A stretch of DNA of 12,385 nt from Candidatus Peribacteria bacterium (GTDB lineage: Bacteria > Patescibacteria > JAEDAM01 > Absconditabacterales > Absconditicoccaceae): assembly GCA_031261265.1 (NCBI GenBank), contig JAISKI010000040.1:1-12385 (forward strand). Reading direction: 5' to 3'. Shown here piece after piece: positions 1-6,358 of the stretch. The position numbers and the translations under genes were made by a program. The notes beneath the pieces are model-generated. The model did not search any database. It saw nothing but the letters and a program-made list of their open reading frames with translations, and was not told the DNA's origin. Each line of letters opens with the position of its first letter. Position 1 is the stretch's first letter.

Positions 1-47
1 TGTACTGCTATTAACTCCCTTTCTTCTTCCGATAACTGTGTGTGCAT
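1..47 (-). CDS. Partial IS30-type transposase N-terminus (runs off window)
   Basis: Only the first 15 codons lie in the window, read leftwards from an ATG at 45-47: MHTQLSEEERELIAV. The pattern 'x-L-(S/T)-E-E-E-R-x-x-I' is how the N-terminal helix-turn-helix of IS30-family transposases often begins (family knowledge, from memory). Downstream of the start, at about 93-121, lies a sequence resembling an IS30-type terminal repeat, at the short distance expected. A GTG in the same frame at 60-62 is an alternative start. Fifteen residues are too few for certainty; another helix-turn-helix protein is possible. Confidence 0.45.
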   Translation of the reverse strand, partial: MHTQLSEEERELIAV

Positions 48-70
48 TGCTTTCCATATCACGAAATAAA

Positions 71-94
71 GGTAATAATCTTATATTTATTACC
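71..94. repeat. Perfect 8-bp inverted repeat
   Basis: GGTAATAA (71-78) and TTATTACC (87-94) are perfect reverse complements around an 8-nt AT-rich loop. It sits between the putative transposase start and the putative IS end, so it may be an operator or leader hairpin limiting transposase expression. No U-tract follows on either strand. Confidence 0.55.
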
Positions 95-134
95 TGTGCA
101 TTTCGAATGTAAATTTATCCTACAAGATTTTGTG

Positions 135-162
135 TTGACTTTAGAAATCTTTTAAGTATAAT
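135..162 (+). promoter_or_regulatory. Sigma-70-type promoter for the 195-887 gene
   Basis: The -35 TTGACT (135-140) and a consensus -10 TATAAT (157-162) are separated by 16 bp. The predicted transcript starts near 169, giving a leader of about 25 nt to the ATG at 195. The promoter lies just outside the putative IS end, so the gene does not depend on read-out from the IS. Confidence 0.7.
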
Positions 163-194
163 GTAAATCGCTTAACATAAAAAAATAATAAAAA

Positions 195-887
195 ATGGAA
201 CAAAATGAAAATGGTGAAGCTCTACGTCCATTAACAAAAAAAGAGCAAAAAACATTAGATAGCTATGATATCCCGTATGATATCAAAGCAAAAGTAGTAG
301 AACACTGGAGGAGTAAAGAGGAGCCACAGGTTAAATCAACGAAAAAATCAGTATCCATTCTGTTAGCAGGTTTTATATTAAATATCCTGACATTACTTTT
401 GTGTATTGTTTTATGGGTAAAGTATTTAGGTTTGGATATTTCCTTCTTAACGGAAAATCCTAAACTGGTAGATGCTATTTGCAAATTGGGTATATTCGGG
501 GTATGGATTACCATGGGGATTTTACTTCTTGTTGCTATTCTCACATTTAGTATGGCGGTGGTATCGGGGACGAGTCCGAAATTTTCAGTATTGGATAATG
601 GTTATCTTGTTTTCTTTAAGAAAAAATCATTATTCAAAAAGATTTGTAATTGGTCATATTCTCTTACCCTGTTGATTGCATTGGTATTAAATGCTTTTTA
701 TGGGACTGCCATGGTATATGTTTTAATTAGTGGTATTTGGTATTTTTTCATAGCTGTTTTTAAAGATTTTGTGAAGAAAGAATTTGATGAAATACTCAAC
801 CCTAAAGACATTATTCAGAGAAGTGGTTTTATGCAAAGGCTTGAAGAGGCACAAAGAAAACAAAAAGAAAATCTTTCCCAAAAATGA
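195..887 (+). CDS. Unrecognised multi-spanning membrane protein, TGA-terminated
   Basis: I do not recognise the family. The 230-residue protein has a charged N-terminus of about 50 residues, hydrophobic segments near 52-76, 92-121 and 152-188 (probably four helices, the last two close together), and a Lys/Glu-rich C-terminus. It is preceded by a strong promoter and an AT-rich leader without Shine-Dalgarno. Oddly, it ends in TGA (885-887), which is glycine in this genome. Eighteen bases later comes a terminator hairpin, so TGA was evidently the ancestral stop. Read under code 25, the frame continues through TGA at 885, 924 and 1035 to TAG at 1056-1058, inside the convergent gene. It contains no internal TGA, and its glycines are mostly GGT/GGG whereas nrdD favours GGA. 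I infer recent gain from a standard-code donor, possibly with the neighbouring IS. Confidence 0.7.
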   Translation: MEQNENGEALRPLTKKEQKTLDSYDIPYDIKAKVVEHWRSKEEPQVKSTKKSVSILLAGFILNILTLLLCIVLWVKYLGLDISFLTENPKLVDAICKLGIFGVWITMGILLLVAILTFSMAVVSGTSPKFSVLDNGYLVFFKKKSLFKKICNWSYSLTLLIALVLNAFYGTAMVYVLISGIWYFFIAVFKDFVKKEFDEILNPKDIIQRSGFMQRLEEAQRKQKENLSQK

Positions 888-904
888 AAAAACGAATTGT
901 TTTC

Positions 905-939
905 AAAAAAGCCACTCTTTATTTGAAGTGGCTTTTTTT
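905..939. terminator. Bidirectional rho-independent terminator
   Basis: The stem GCCACT (911-916) / AGTGGC (927-932) is extended by an A-run (905-910) pairing with a T-run (933-939), with a 10-nt loop. It lies between the convergent membrane-protein gene and the FecR gene and can end transcripts from both strands. It ends the 195-887 transcript just after the TGA. Confidence 0.85.
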
Positions 940-942
940 ATA

Positions 943-2409
943 TTATTTCAATCTTAAATTTTCAGACAAATGAGCTTGCAGACCATCCCACTTTTCTTGA
1001 GACTCAGCAGAAGTCAGTCCTTCATCCGTTAATTTGAGTAGATAATCACATCGATTAGCCAATTTTGAGAACTGTTCTCCCTGAGAAGGAGCAATATAGT
1101 AATTTGCAGTCAAAGTTTCTTTTAAACTAAGAATCAGTTGTTTAATCTCTGTGAAGTCTGCAGACGCTTTTGTGTCTTGTCCGAAAACTTGAGCAATAGC
1201 GTTTACCTTTGTTGCAAGATCATTGAGAGATTCTGCACGTTTTTCTGTATCACCTTCCCAAGTAGCCACCGCAATTCTTTCGAAAATATTAATCAAAAAG
1301 AAACCATTAAGAGAATTTTTAAGAACATCCGTTTGCTGAGCTGAAGGAACTTTAGGTTCCTTTTGAGCGATCCCCAGATCGGTTTTAATAGTTTCAGTAG
1401 CTGATCCATCGTCTCCGTCCTTTTCATTGAGGAAAAGCGTCTCTCCAATGTCAGGCAGATCCAAGACATCAGGCAGATTTCCTTCTGTTTCTATTCCTCC
1501 ACTACCACGTCCAAACTCCCTAGCAAGGAAATTGCCAGTACTTGGAGTCTCCGTAGTGTGCAAAGCGAGTCTATCCTCTCAGGATGAAGAAGTCTCATCA
1601 TCAGAGAGAAGGAAAAGCGTTTCCGTAATATTATTTTTTGCCAAAAAGGTAGTAAACCCTTCTGGAGTAATATTGGTAATATCATTGTCTTTGATACTCA
1701 CTACTCCTTTATTCAAAAGAGTTTCCTCTTTTTGCAGAGGGTCTTTTTTGGAAACAAGTGTAGCATTTCCTCCATTATTTTTCACTAACGTTTCTCCATT
1801 ATTTTTTGCAATTTGAAGATTAAGAGGCTGATTTTTTTCAGAGCGAAGAGTAAGATCTTCTGCAATAATTTCAAAATCATTATCCGTGGCTTCATTTACA
1901 ATCTTGAAAAAAGTACCCTCAGTCAAAACGATCTGATAGCTTTTTTCCCCTAATTTGATAATTGCACACTCTGCTGGACCGATAATTTTCGCCTGAGATC
2001 CATCATCCAGATTAATGATAATTTCAGAACCCTGCTTGAGATGAAGCACATCCCCATGATGAATATACTGAGAAGAAAGAGTATTTTCTCCATTTTGGAG
2101 ATACCATTCCCCATTCACATCGATAATTTCAGCAATATAGTCTGCATAGATACTTCCAGGAATTAAGGGATCAGAAGAGAAGAAAAAGTTGTCGATTCCT
2201 CCGTTTCTCTCGATCATCACACCCCCAAACGTAAAAAGAACTAAGACTAAAGCAACGAAGGTATAACTAACTTTTTTATAGGTAAAAAAATGCCATTTTG
2301 CGACTTGTTGTTCAAACCTTTTTTCGGTAATTCTGCGAAAAAGCTCAGCTTTATGCTGATCCGAAAGGGAAGAAGTATGTTGAGTGCTAAAGTATTCTTG
2401 AAGTTTCAT
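943..2409 (-). CDS. FecR-domain, single-pass membrane protein
   Basis: Under code 25 this is one 488-residue protein. With TGA as stop it would break at 1579-1581 (codon 277), but the same frame continues without gap to TAA at 943-945. The first ~45 residues are a polar, likely helical cytoplasmic segment. A membrane helix follows near 47-66 (Y-T-F-V-A-L-V-L-V-L-F). An extracytoplasmic FecR-like beta domain spans about 95-175, with alternating 'G-E-W-Y-L-Q-N-G', 'G-D-V-L-H-L-K-Q-G' and 'D-D-G-S-Q-A-K-I-I-G-P' strands. The C-terminal ~200 residues are acidic, then helical, and unrecognised. In Proteobacteria and Bacteroidota, FecR proteins are anti-sigma sensors; no sigma-factor gene adjoins here, so that role is unproven. 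I chose ATG 2409; an in-frame ATG at 2532 would add 41 residues of hydrophobic character. Confidence 0.75.
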
Positions 2410-2656
2410 GATCTTTTTAACCAGTAAATCTACATTAAGGTATACGAATGAAATTCCATTTTGTGACAAAAAAGTAGCACAATCTATAATTGTGAAAAGA
2501 TTGCAAAAAAGTAAAGGAAAGAAAGAGGGCATCCCACCTATAATATCAGCAATATTGCATATACTACCGCCAGTTTCTCTCAGATTTTTGTGAAAAACTC
2601 AAAAAAAATGCTAACTCATAGCTATCACACACCAAAAAGTTTGAATGATCTTTCCC

Positions 2657-2686
2657 TTGTATTTTCTCTCCATAACAACATATAGT
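2657..2686 (+). promoter_or_regulatory. Candidate promoter of the nrd operon
   Basis: The -35-like TTGTAT (2657-2662) and -10-like TATAGT (2681-2686) are spaced 18 bp apart. The -10 lies inside the upstream NrdR-like box, the arrangement expected if a repressor blocks RNA polymerase. The leader to ATG 2748 would be about 55 nt. Confidence 0.5.
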
Positions 2687-2721
2687 AGTCAATCGCAAAA
2701 TTTTAACACAAGATATAGTGT
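2673..2721. promoter_or_regulatory. Pair of NrdR-like operator boxes upstream of nrdD
   Basis: The downstream box ACACAAGATATAGTGT (2706-2721) closely matches the NrdR consensus as I remember it (acaCwAtATaTwGtgt). A weaker copy, TAACAACATATAGTAG (2673-2688), lies 33 bp upstream start to start, about three helical turns, as is usual for NrdR box pairs. NrdR is the ATP/dATP-sensing repressor of ribonucleotide reductase genes. No nrdR gene is in the window, so its presence in the genome is assumed. Confidence 0.7.
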
Positions 2722-2747
2722 TTTATTTCCTTCGCAACATTTAAAAA

Positions 2748-4955
2748 ATGGTCATCTACAAAATCAGAAAAAGAAACGGATCTATCGTCACTTTCGAAAA
2801 AGATAAAATTTATAATGCAGTAAAATCCGCTTTCGAAGCCACATGAAGCGAAGACCTTTCTGCAGTTGAAAGACTTACTGACTTGGTGGTCACAGAAGTT
2901 GAAAAAAAAGTCTGACAAGATATTCCAGATATTGAGATCATCCAAGATAGCGTAGAAAATGTGTTGATGCAGGAAAACTATGACGAAGTAGCCAAAGCCT
3001 ACATCCTTTACCGTCAGAAAAGAACAGAAGCTAGGCAAACCCAAAATGTAGTCATTGAAGTAGATAAAACCATGGATGATTACCTTGGACATCTAGATCG
3101 AAGAATTAATGAGAATGCCAATATCGGATATTCTATTGGAGGTCTCATCCTCAAAAATTCTGAGAAAATTGTAGCGAATTACTGGCTCTCCAATATCTAT
3201 CCTGCTGAAATTGGAAACGCTCACAGAAATGCAGATTACCATATTCACGATTTAGGAATGTTCGCTCCCTACTGTGCAGGACGAAGTCTGAGACAATTAT
3301 TGGAAGAAGGATTTAATGGAGTAATCGGGAAAGTACAATCAAAACCCCCTCGCCATCTCCAATCTGCCGTAAACCAAATGGTAAATTTTCTCGGAACCCT
3401 ACAAAATGAATGGGCTGGTGCTCAGGCTTTTTCTTCCTTTGATACCTATCTAGCACCTTTCGTACATAAGTTTGAAAGCGAATTGGAGGCAGATCTAGAG
3501 GCTAACCACGCAAGCTTTGCCACAGAAAAAGAAAAAGCTGACTACATTTATCAAAAAACCTACAAATACACGAAACAGAATCTGCAAAACTTTGTCTTTA
3601 ATATGAATGTACCTTCTCGCCGAGGATGTCAAACTCCCTTTTCAAATATCACCTTGGATCGAACTTGTCCTGCTGATCTCCGTGATAAAGCTCTCCTTTT
3701 GGGAGGAATCTCACACGGATATTATCCAAAAAAATATGGAGAATTACAATCTGAAATGGATCTAATTAATAGGGTATTATTGGAGATTTATACTGAAGGA
3801 GATGCCAGCGGAGCAGTATTCACCTTTCCTATCCCTACCTATAATATCACAGAAGATTTCGATTGGGAAGGGCCTAATGTAAATAGTCTCTTTGAGATGA
3901 CCGCAAAATATGGAATCCCTTACTTTCAAAATTTCGTAGGTTCTCAATTCAAAGTAGAAAAAGATGCTGAGGGAAATATCCAGAAAGTTCCAAATCCAAA
4001 CGCCTACAAACCTGGAGCAGTTCGCTCAATGTGCTGTCGTCTACAGCTTGACCTGACCATGTTGGAAAAACGTGGAGGAGGGCTCTTTGGTTCCGCAGAG
4101 ATGACAGGATCCGTCGGAGTGGTCACCATCAACCTTCCAAAAATTGGATATAACCACAAGGGAGATAAAGAAGGATTTAAAAATCAGCTTTTGTATCTCA
4201 TGAACCTTGCTAGATCTTCTCTGGAGATCAAAAGAAAAGAGGTGACAAAACGACTAGACGCAGGACTTTATCCCTATACAAAACGTTATCTCGCTTCTTT
4301 TCGTAATCACTTCTCCACTATTGGAATCAATGGGATGAACGAAGCAATTCTCAATTTCACCAATGGGAAAGAGGATATTTCCTCTGATTGGGGAAAAGAG
4401 TTTTCAAAGGAGGTTATGGATTTCATGAGAGAAAAACTGGTCGAATATCAGGAAGAAACAGGGAATCTTTACAATCTAGAAGCTACTCCAGGCGAAGGTA
4501 CCACGTATCGTTTCGCAAAAGAAGATAAAAAACAGCTCCCAAATATCATTCAAGCTGGAACCGATGAGGCTCCTTATTACACCAATTCATCTCAGCTTCC
4601 TGTAGAATATACCAATGATCCTTTTGAAGCATTAGAAGCACAAAATGAATTGCAGTGTCTCTATACAGGAGGGACAGTCTTGCATCTCTATATGGGAGAA
4701 CGTATTTCAGATGCTACCGCTTGTAAAAATCTGATCAAAAAAGTAATCGAGAGCTATCAATTGCCGTATATCACCGTTTCGCCTGTCTTTTCTATCTGTC
4801 CGAAACACGGATACATCGCAGGAGAACACGATTATTGTCCTAAATGTGATGCAGAACTCAATTATACAGGAGATGAATTTAACATGGACATCAGAGCAAA
4901 GCATACCGATGATCCAGAGAAACTGGAACAACTCAGAAGACAAAAAATGGAATAA
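2748..4955 (+). CDS. nrdD: Anaerobic ribonucleoside-triphosphate reductase, large part (lacks glycyl-radical tail)
   Basis: Class III ribonucleotide reductase, making dNTPs from NTPs without oxygen. The 735-residue frame needs two UGA-as-Gly codons (2844-2846, residue 33; 2913-2915, residue 56), both in the N-terminal ATP-cone (about 1-95; K-I-R-K-R-N-G-S-I-V-x-F). The catalytic barrel follows, with the conserved Cys at about 176 (F-A-P-Y-C-A-G-R-S-L), 'S-R-R-G-C-Q-T-P-F-S-N-I-T' near 290, and the radical-relay 'M-C-C-R-L' at 428-432. The C-terminus has a zinc site, C684-x2-H687 and C697-x2-C700. It then stops at TAA, before the R-V-x-G-Y glycyl-radical motif that family members usually carry about 10-20 residues after this site. 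That motif is encoded by the next gene, 79 bp on. The ATG is preceded by an AT-rich leader without Shine-Dalgarno. Confidence 0.93.
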
Positions 4956-5034
4956 GGAATAATGAAACACCAATGATTCCGTTATACGGGATTTACATAT
5001 CTTACTCTTTTATATCTCTATCCAATCGACAACC

Positions 5035-5253
5035 ATGGAAAACAAATTCTACAACAAACAAGGTCAAGAAATTAAAAGACAACCTTGCGAAATCTACACC
5101 AGAGTAATGGGATATCTTTCTCCCGTATCTCGCTACAACATCGGAAAAAAATCTGAATTTTATTCTCGTAAATACTTTGAAGAAAGTAAGGTAGACAACT
5201 CCGCATTCATCAGAAAATTCAATGTAAATTGTGGATGCCCATGCGGAATGTAA
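5035..5253 (+). CDS. Separate glycyl-radical domain of NrdD (72 aa)
   Basis: This small protein carries the segment missing from the upstream NrdD: 'C-E-I-Y-T-R-V-M-G-Y-L-S-P-V-S-R-Y-N-I-G-K-K-S-E-F'. The radical glycine is expected at Gly26 of R-V-M-G-Y, encoded by GGA. It should dock on the large subunit and be converted to the radical form by NrdG, encoded next. Its tail is Cys-rich (N-C-G-C-P-C-G-M) and Cys18 lies just before the motif; these could bind metal, but that is conjecture. The TAA stop of nrdD is genuine in code 25 and the two frames do not join, so this is a split reductase rather than a UGA artefact. The stand-alone GrcA/YfiD of pyruvate formate-lyase is a functional analogy. 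Short NrdD-tail proteins may be annotated elsewhere, which I cannot check. Confidence 0.85.
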   Translation: MENKFYNKQGQEIKRQPCEIYTRVMGYLSPVSRYNIGKKSEFYSRKYFEESKVDNSAFIRKFNVNCGCPCGM

Positions 5254-5281
5254 TACCAGTTTTCTAACCTTTTTATTGATA

Positions 5282-5338
5282 AGCCCTCTGCTTTCCATGA
5301 CGTTTAGCCCACTGGGCAAATGAAGTGGGCGGAGGGCT
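5282..5338 (+). promoter_or_regulatory. GC-rich alternative-hairpin element before nrdG
   Basis: An outer stem AGCCCTC (5282-5288) / GAGGGCT (5332-5338) encloses an inner stem GCCCACT (5307-5313) / AGTGGGC (5324-5330). GCCC (5307-5310) can also pair with the nearer GGGC (5314-5317), and an extended outer stem competes for 5329-5330. The structure ends 14 nt before the nrdG ATG with only a short T-run (CTCTTT). It may be a weak terminator, a processing site or a switch setting the ratio of NrdG to reductase. I recognise no riboswitch class. Confidence 0.5.
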
Positions 5339-5352
5339 CTTTCAAAATCCTC

Positions 5353-6060
5353 ATGCAAATTATCGGAATCCAAACTACCACACTCGTTGACTATCCTGGG
5401 AAAGTAGCCTGTATCGTTTTTACTGCAGGCTGTAATTTTCGTTGTCCTTTTTGTTATAATCCACAAGCAGTGCTTCCAGAGCTCATCGCAAAAACTACCG
5501 ACCAACGAATCCCTGAATCAGCTTTTTTTAATTTTCTAGAGAGTAGAAAAGGACTTTTGGAAGGAGTAAGTATCTGTGGAGGAGAACCCACCTTACAACC
5601 AGATCTCTACGACTTCGCGAAGAAGGTCAAAGAAAGAGGATTTGCTGTAAAACTTGATACCAATGGAAGAGATGCCCAGCTCGTACAAAAAATGGTAAAA
5701 GACGGAATCCTCGACTACGTTGCCGTAGACATGAAGGCTCCCTTCTCCAAATATGAAAAGCTGACAGGAGTGGGAATCTCTTCTCAGTTTAGAGTCAGTT
5801 TCAATACCTTGCTCGCTTTTCTTCGTGCAAACGTAGTGGAATATGAATATCGTACCACCTTGATCAAAGGCTACCACACAGCAGATGATATTGAAGAAAT
5901 AGCTTCCTATCTTTTTGGGATCAAACACTATTATTTACAAAATTATATGAAAACTATCACGCTAGATCCCAATTTTGCAGGAGAAGCCTTCTCTCCAGAT
6001 GAATTGGCACAATTTCAAGGAATAGCAGAATTATTTGTAGAAGAATGCAAAGTGAGATAG
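5353..6060 (+). CDS. nrdG: Anaerobic ribonucleotide reductase activating protein (radical SAM)
   Basis: A 235-residue radical-SAM enzyme that uses a 4Fe-4S cluster and S-adenosylmethionine to put the glycyl radical on NrdD. The cluster motif C-x3-C-x2-C is at 27/31/34 (A-G-C-N-F-R-C-P-F-C). It is followed by 'C-G-G-E-P-T-L-Q-P-D-L' near 75-85 and 'D-T-N-G', both SAM-binding features. The start at 5353 gives the family-typical beginning M-Q-I-I-G-I-Q-T-T-T-L-V-D-Y-P-G-K; the in-frame ATG at 5320 lies inside the hairpin and is unlikely. It has no internal UGA and ends in TAG. Its place directly after the glycyl-radical gene supports joint action on the split reductase. Some distant pyruvate formate-lyase activases share these motifs, but the context favours NrdG. 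Confidence 0.93.
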   Translation: MQIIGIQTTTLVDYPGKVACIVFTAGCNFRCPFCYNPQAVLPELIAKTTDQRIPESAFFNFLESRKGLLEGVSICGGEPTLQPDLYDFAKKVKERGFAVKLDTNGRDAQLVQKMVKDGILDYVAVDMKAPFSKYEKLTGVGISSQFRVSFNTLLAFLRANVVEYEYRTTLIKGYHTADDIEEIASYLFGIKHYYLQNYMKTITLDPNFAGEAFSPDELAQFQGIAELFVEECKVR

Positions 6061-6098
6061 AAAGCTTAAAAGGTATAGGATTTTAGTTAAATTTTACC

Positions 6099-6126
6099 TT
6101 GATTTTCAGTTTTAGTTTTATATAAG
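6099..6126 (+). promoter_or_regulatory. Candidate promoter upstream of the peptidase gene
   Basis: TTGATT (6099-6104) and TATAAG (6121-6126) are spaced 16 bp apart, about 230 bp before the start codon. The distance is long, and I see no Bacteroidota-type -7 element nearer the gene, so this is tentative. Confidence 0.35.
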
Positions 6127-6188
6127 GGTATACGTTGCAACAAAAAATGTAGACTTTTCTTCTAGGAAGGAAATGAAGCCGAAGCAAT

Positions 6189-6216
6189 GAGAACTACTTT
6201 GTCACTCAAAGTTCTC
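6189..6216. repeat. Bulged inverted repeat in the peptidase leader
   Basis: GAGAA (6189-6193) plus CTTTG (6197-6201) pair with CAAAG (6207-6211) plus TTCTC (6212-6216), with a 3-nt bulge on one side and a 5-nt loop. There is no U-tract. It may be a dispersed palindromic repeat or an mRNA leader structure. Confidence 0.45.
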
Positions 6217-6358
6217 CAAGCATATTCACTTGTACTGCTACAAAATAGTAAAACGAATAGTAGGGAGACAAGCCTACTCAAAAAATAAAACAAAAATAAA
6301 TAATAGTATTCATCTGTTTCAATTTTATCAGATTGAAACAAAACAAAAACAAAAGAAC

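Larger units (their letters stand above)
1..121 (-). mobile_element. Probable edge of an IS30-family insertion sequence
   Basis: The putative transposase start (47, leftward) is followed by a hairpin at 71-94 and then an ATTTCG/AATGT/AAATTTA-rich segment at about 95-121. That segment resembles, from memory, terminal inverted repeats of IS30-type elements. The outer boundary is not defined because the other end of the element is outside the window. This is inference from position and resemblance, not from a matched pair of ends. Confidence 0.35.
2410..2747. other. Divergent intergenic region, FecR gene / nrdD
   Basis: These 338 bp separate two divergent genes. The nrdD side holds a promoter and two NrdR-like boxes (listed separately). 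The FecR side has an open frame upstream of ATG 2409 back to an ATG at 2532, and a short palindrome TTTTGT-G-ACAAAA (2459-2471). I found no convincing -35/-10 pair for the leftward gene and no RNA gene. Confidence 0.6.
6061..6358. other. Intergenic region upstream of the peptidase gene
   Basis: These 298 bp hold a weak inverted repeat AAGGTA (6070-6075) / TACCTT (6095-6100), a candidate promoter, and a bulged hairpin at 6189-6216 (both listed separately). On the minus strand, about 6160-6240 reads as an open stretch (E-Y-A-W-R-T-L-S-D-K-V-V-L-I-A) ending in TAG. That could be a gene remnant or chance. The sequence may have arrived together with the peptidase gene. Confidence 0.4.

Noticed and set aside
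1579..1581. FecR gene as a pseudogene or two genes split at TGA
   Set aside because: The frame continues without shift on both sides, and the other genes in the window show that UGA is glycine.
1427..1816. Rightward frame opposite the FecR gene
   Set aside because: It is an antisense shadow of the code-25 FecR frame, with no motif, promoter or leader.
4953..5035. nrdD and the glycyl-radical gene as one gene interrupted by UGA or a simple frameshift
   Set aside because: The nrdD stop is TAA, not UGA, and 79 bp separate the two. The small gene has its own ATG and extra N-terminal residues before the motif, so two genes fit better than one broken gene.
4962..5075. A 37-codon frame (ATG 4962, TAA 5073) between nrdD and the glycyl-radical gene, with AAGGA close before its ATG
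   Set aside because: It overlaps the start of the recognisable glycyl-radical gene in another frame, has no recognisable motif, and is short. The AAGGA is probably coincidental with the nrdD stop region. A coupling leader peptide cannot be excluded.
5320..5352. Upstream in-frame ATG of nrdG at 5320
   Set aside because: It lies inside the GC-rich hairpin. The family-typical N-terminus starts at the ATG at 5353.
6231..6240. Ten-base match TGTACTGCTA shared with positions 1-10
   Set aside because: It is too short to mark a duplication or attachment site, and the flanks do not match.
6230..6358. Upstream in-frame ATG of the peptidase gene at 6230
   Set aside because: It would add 43 polar residues before a clear lipoprotein signal peptide, which must be N-terminal.
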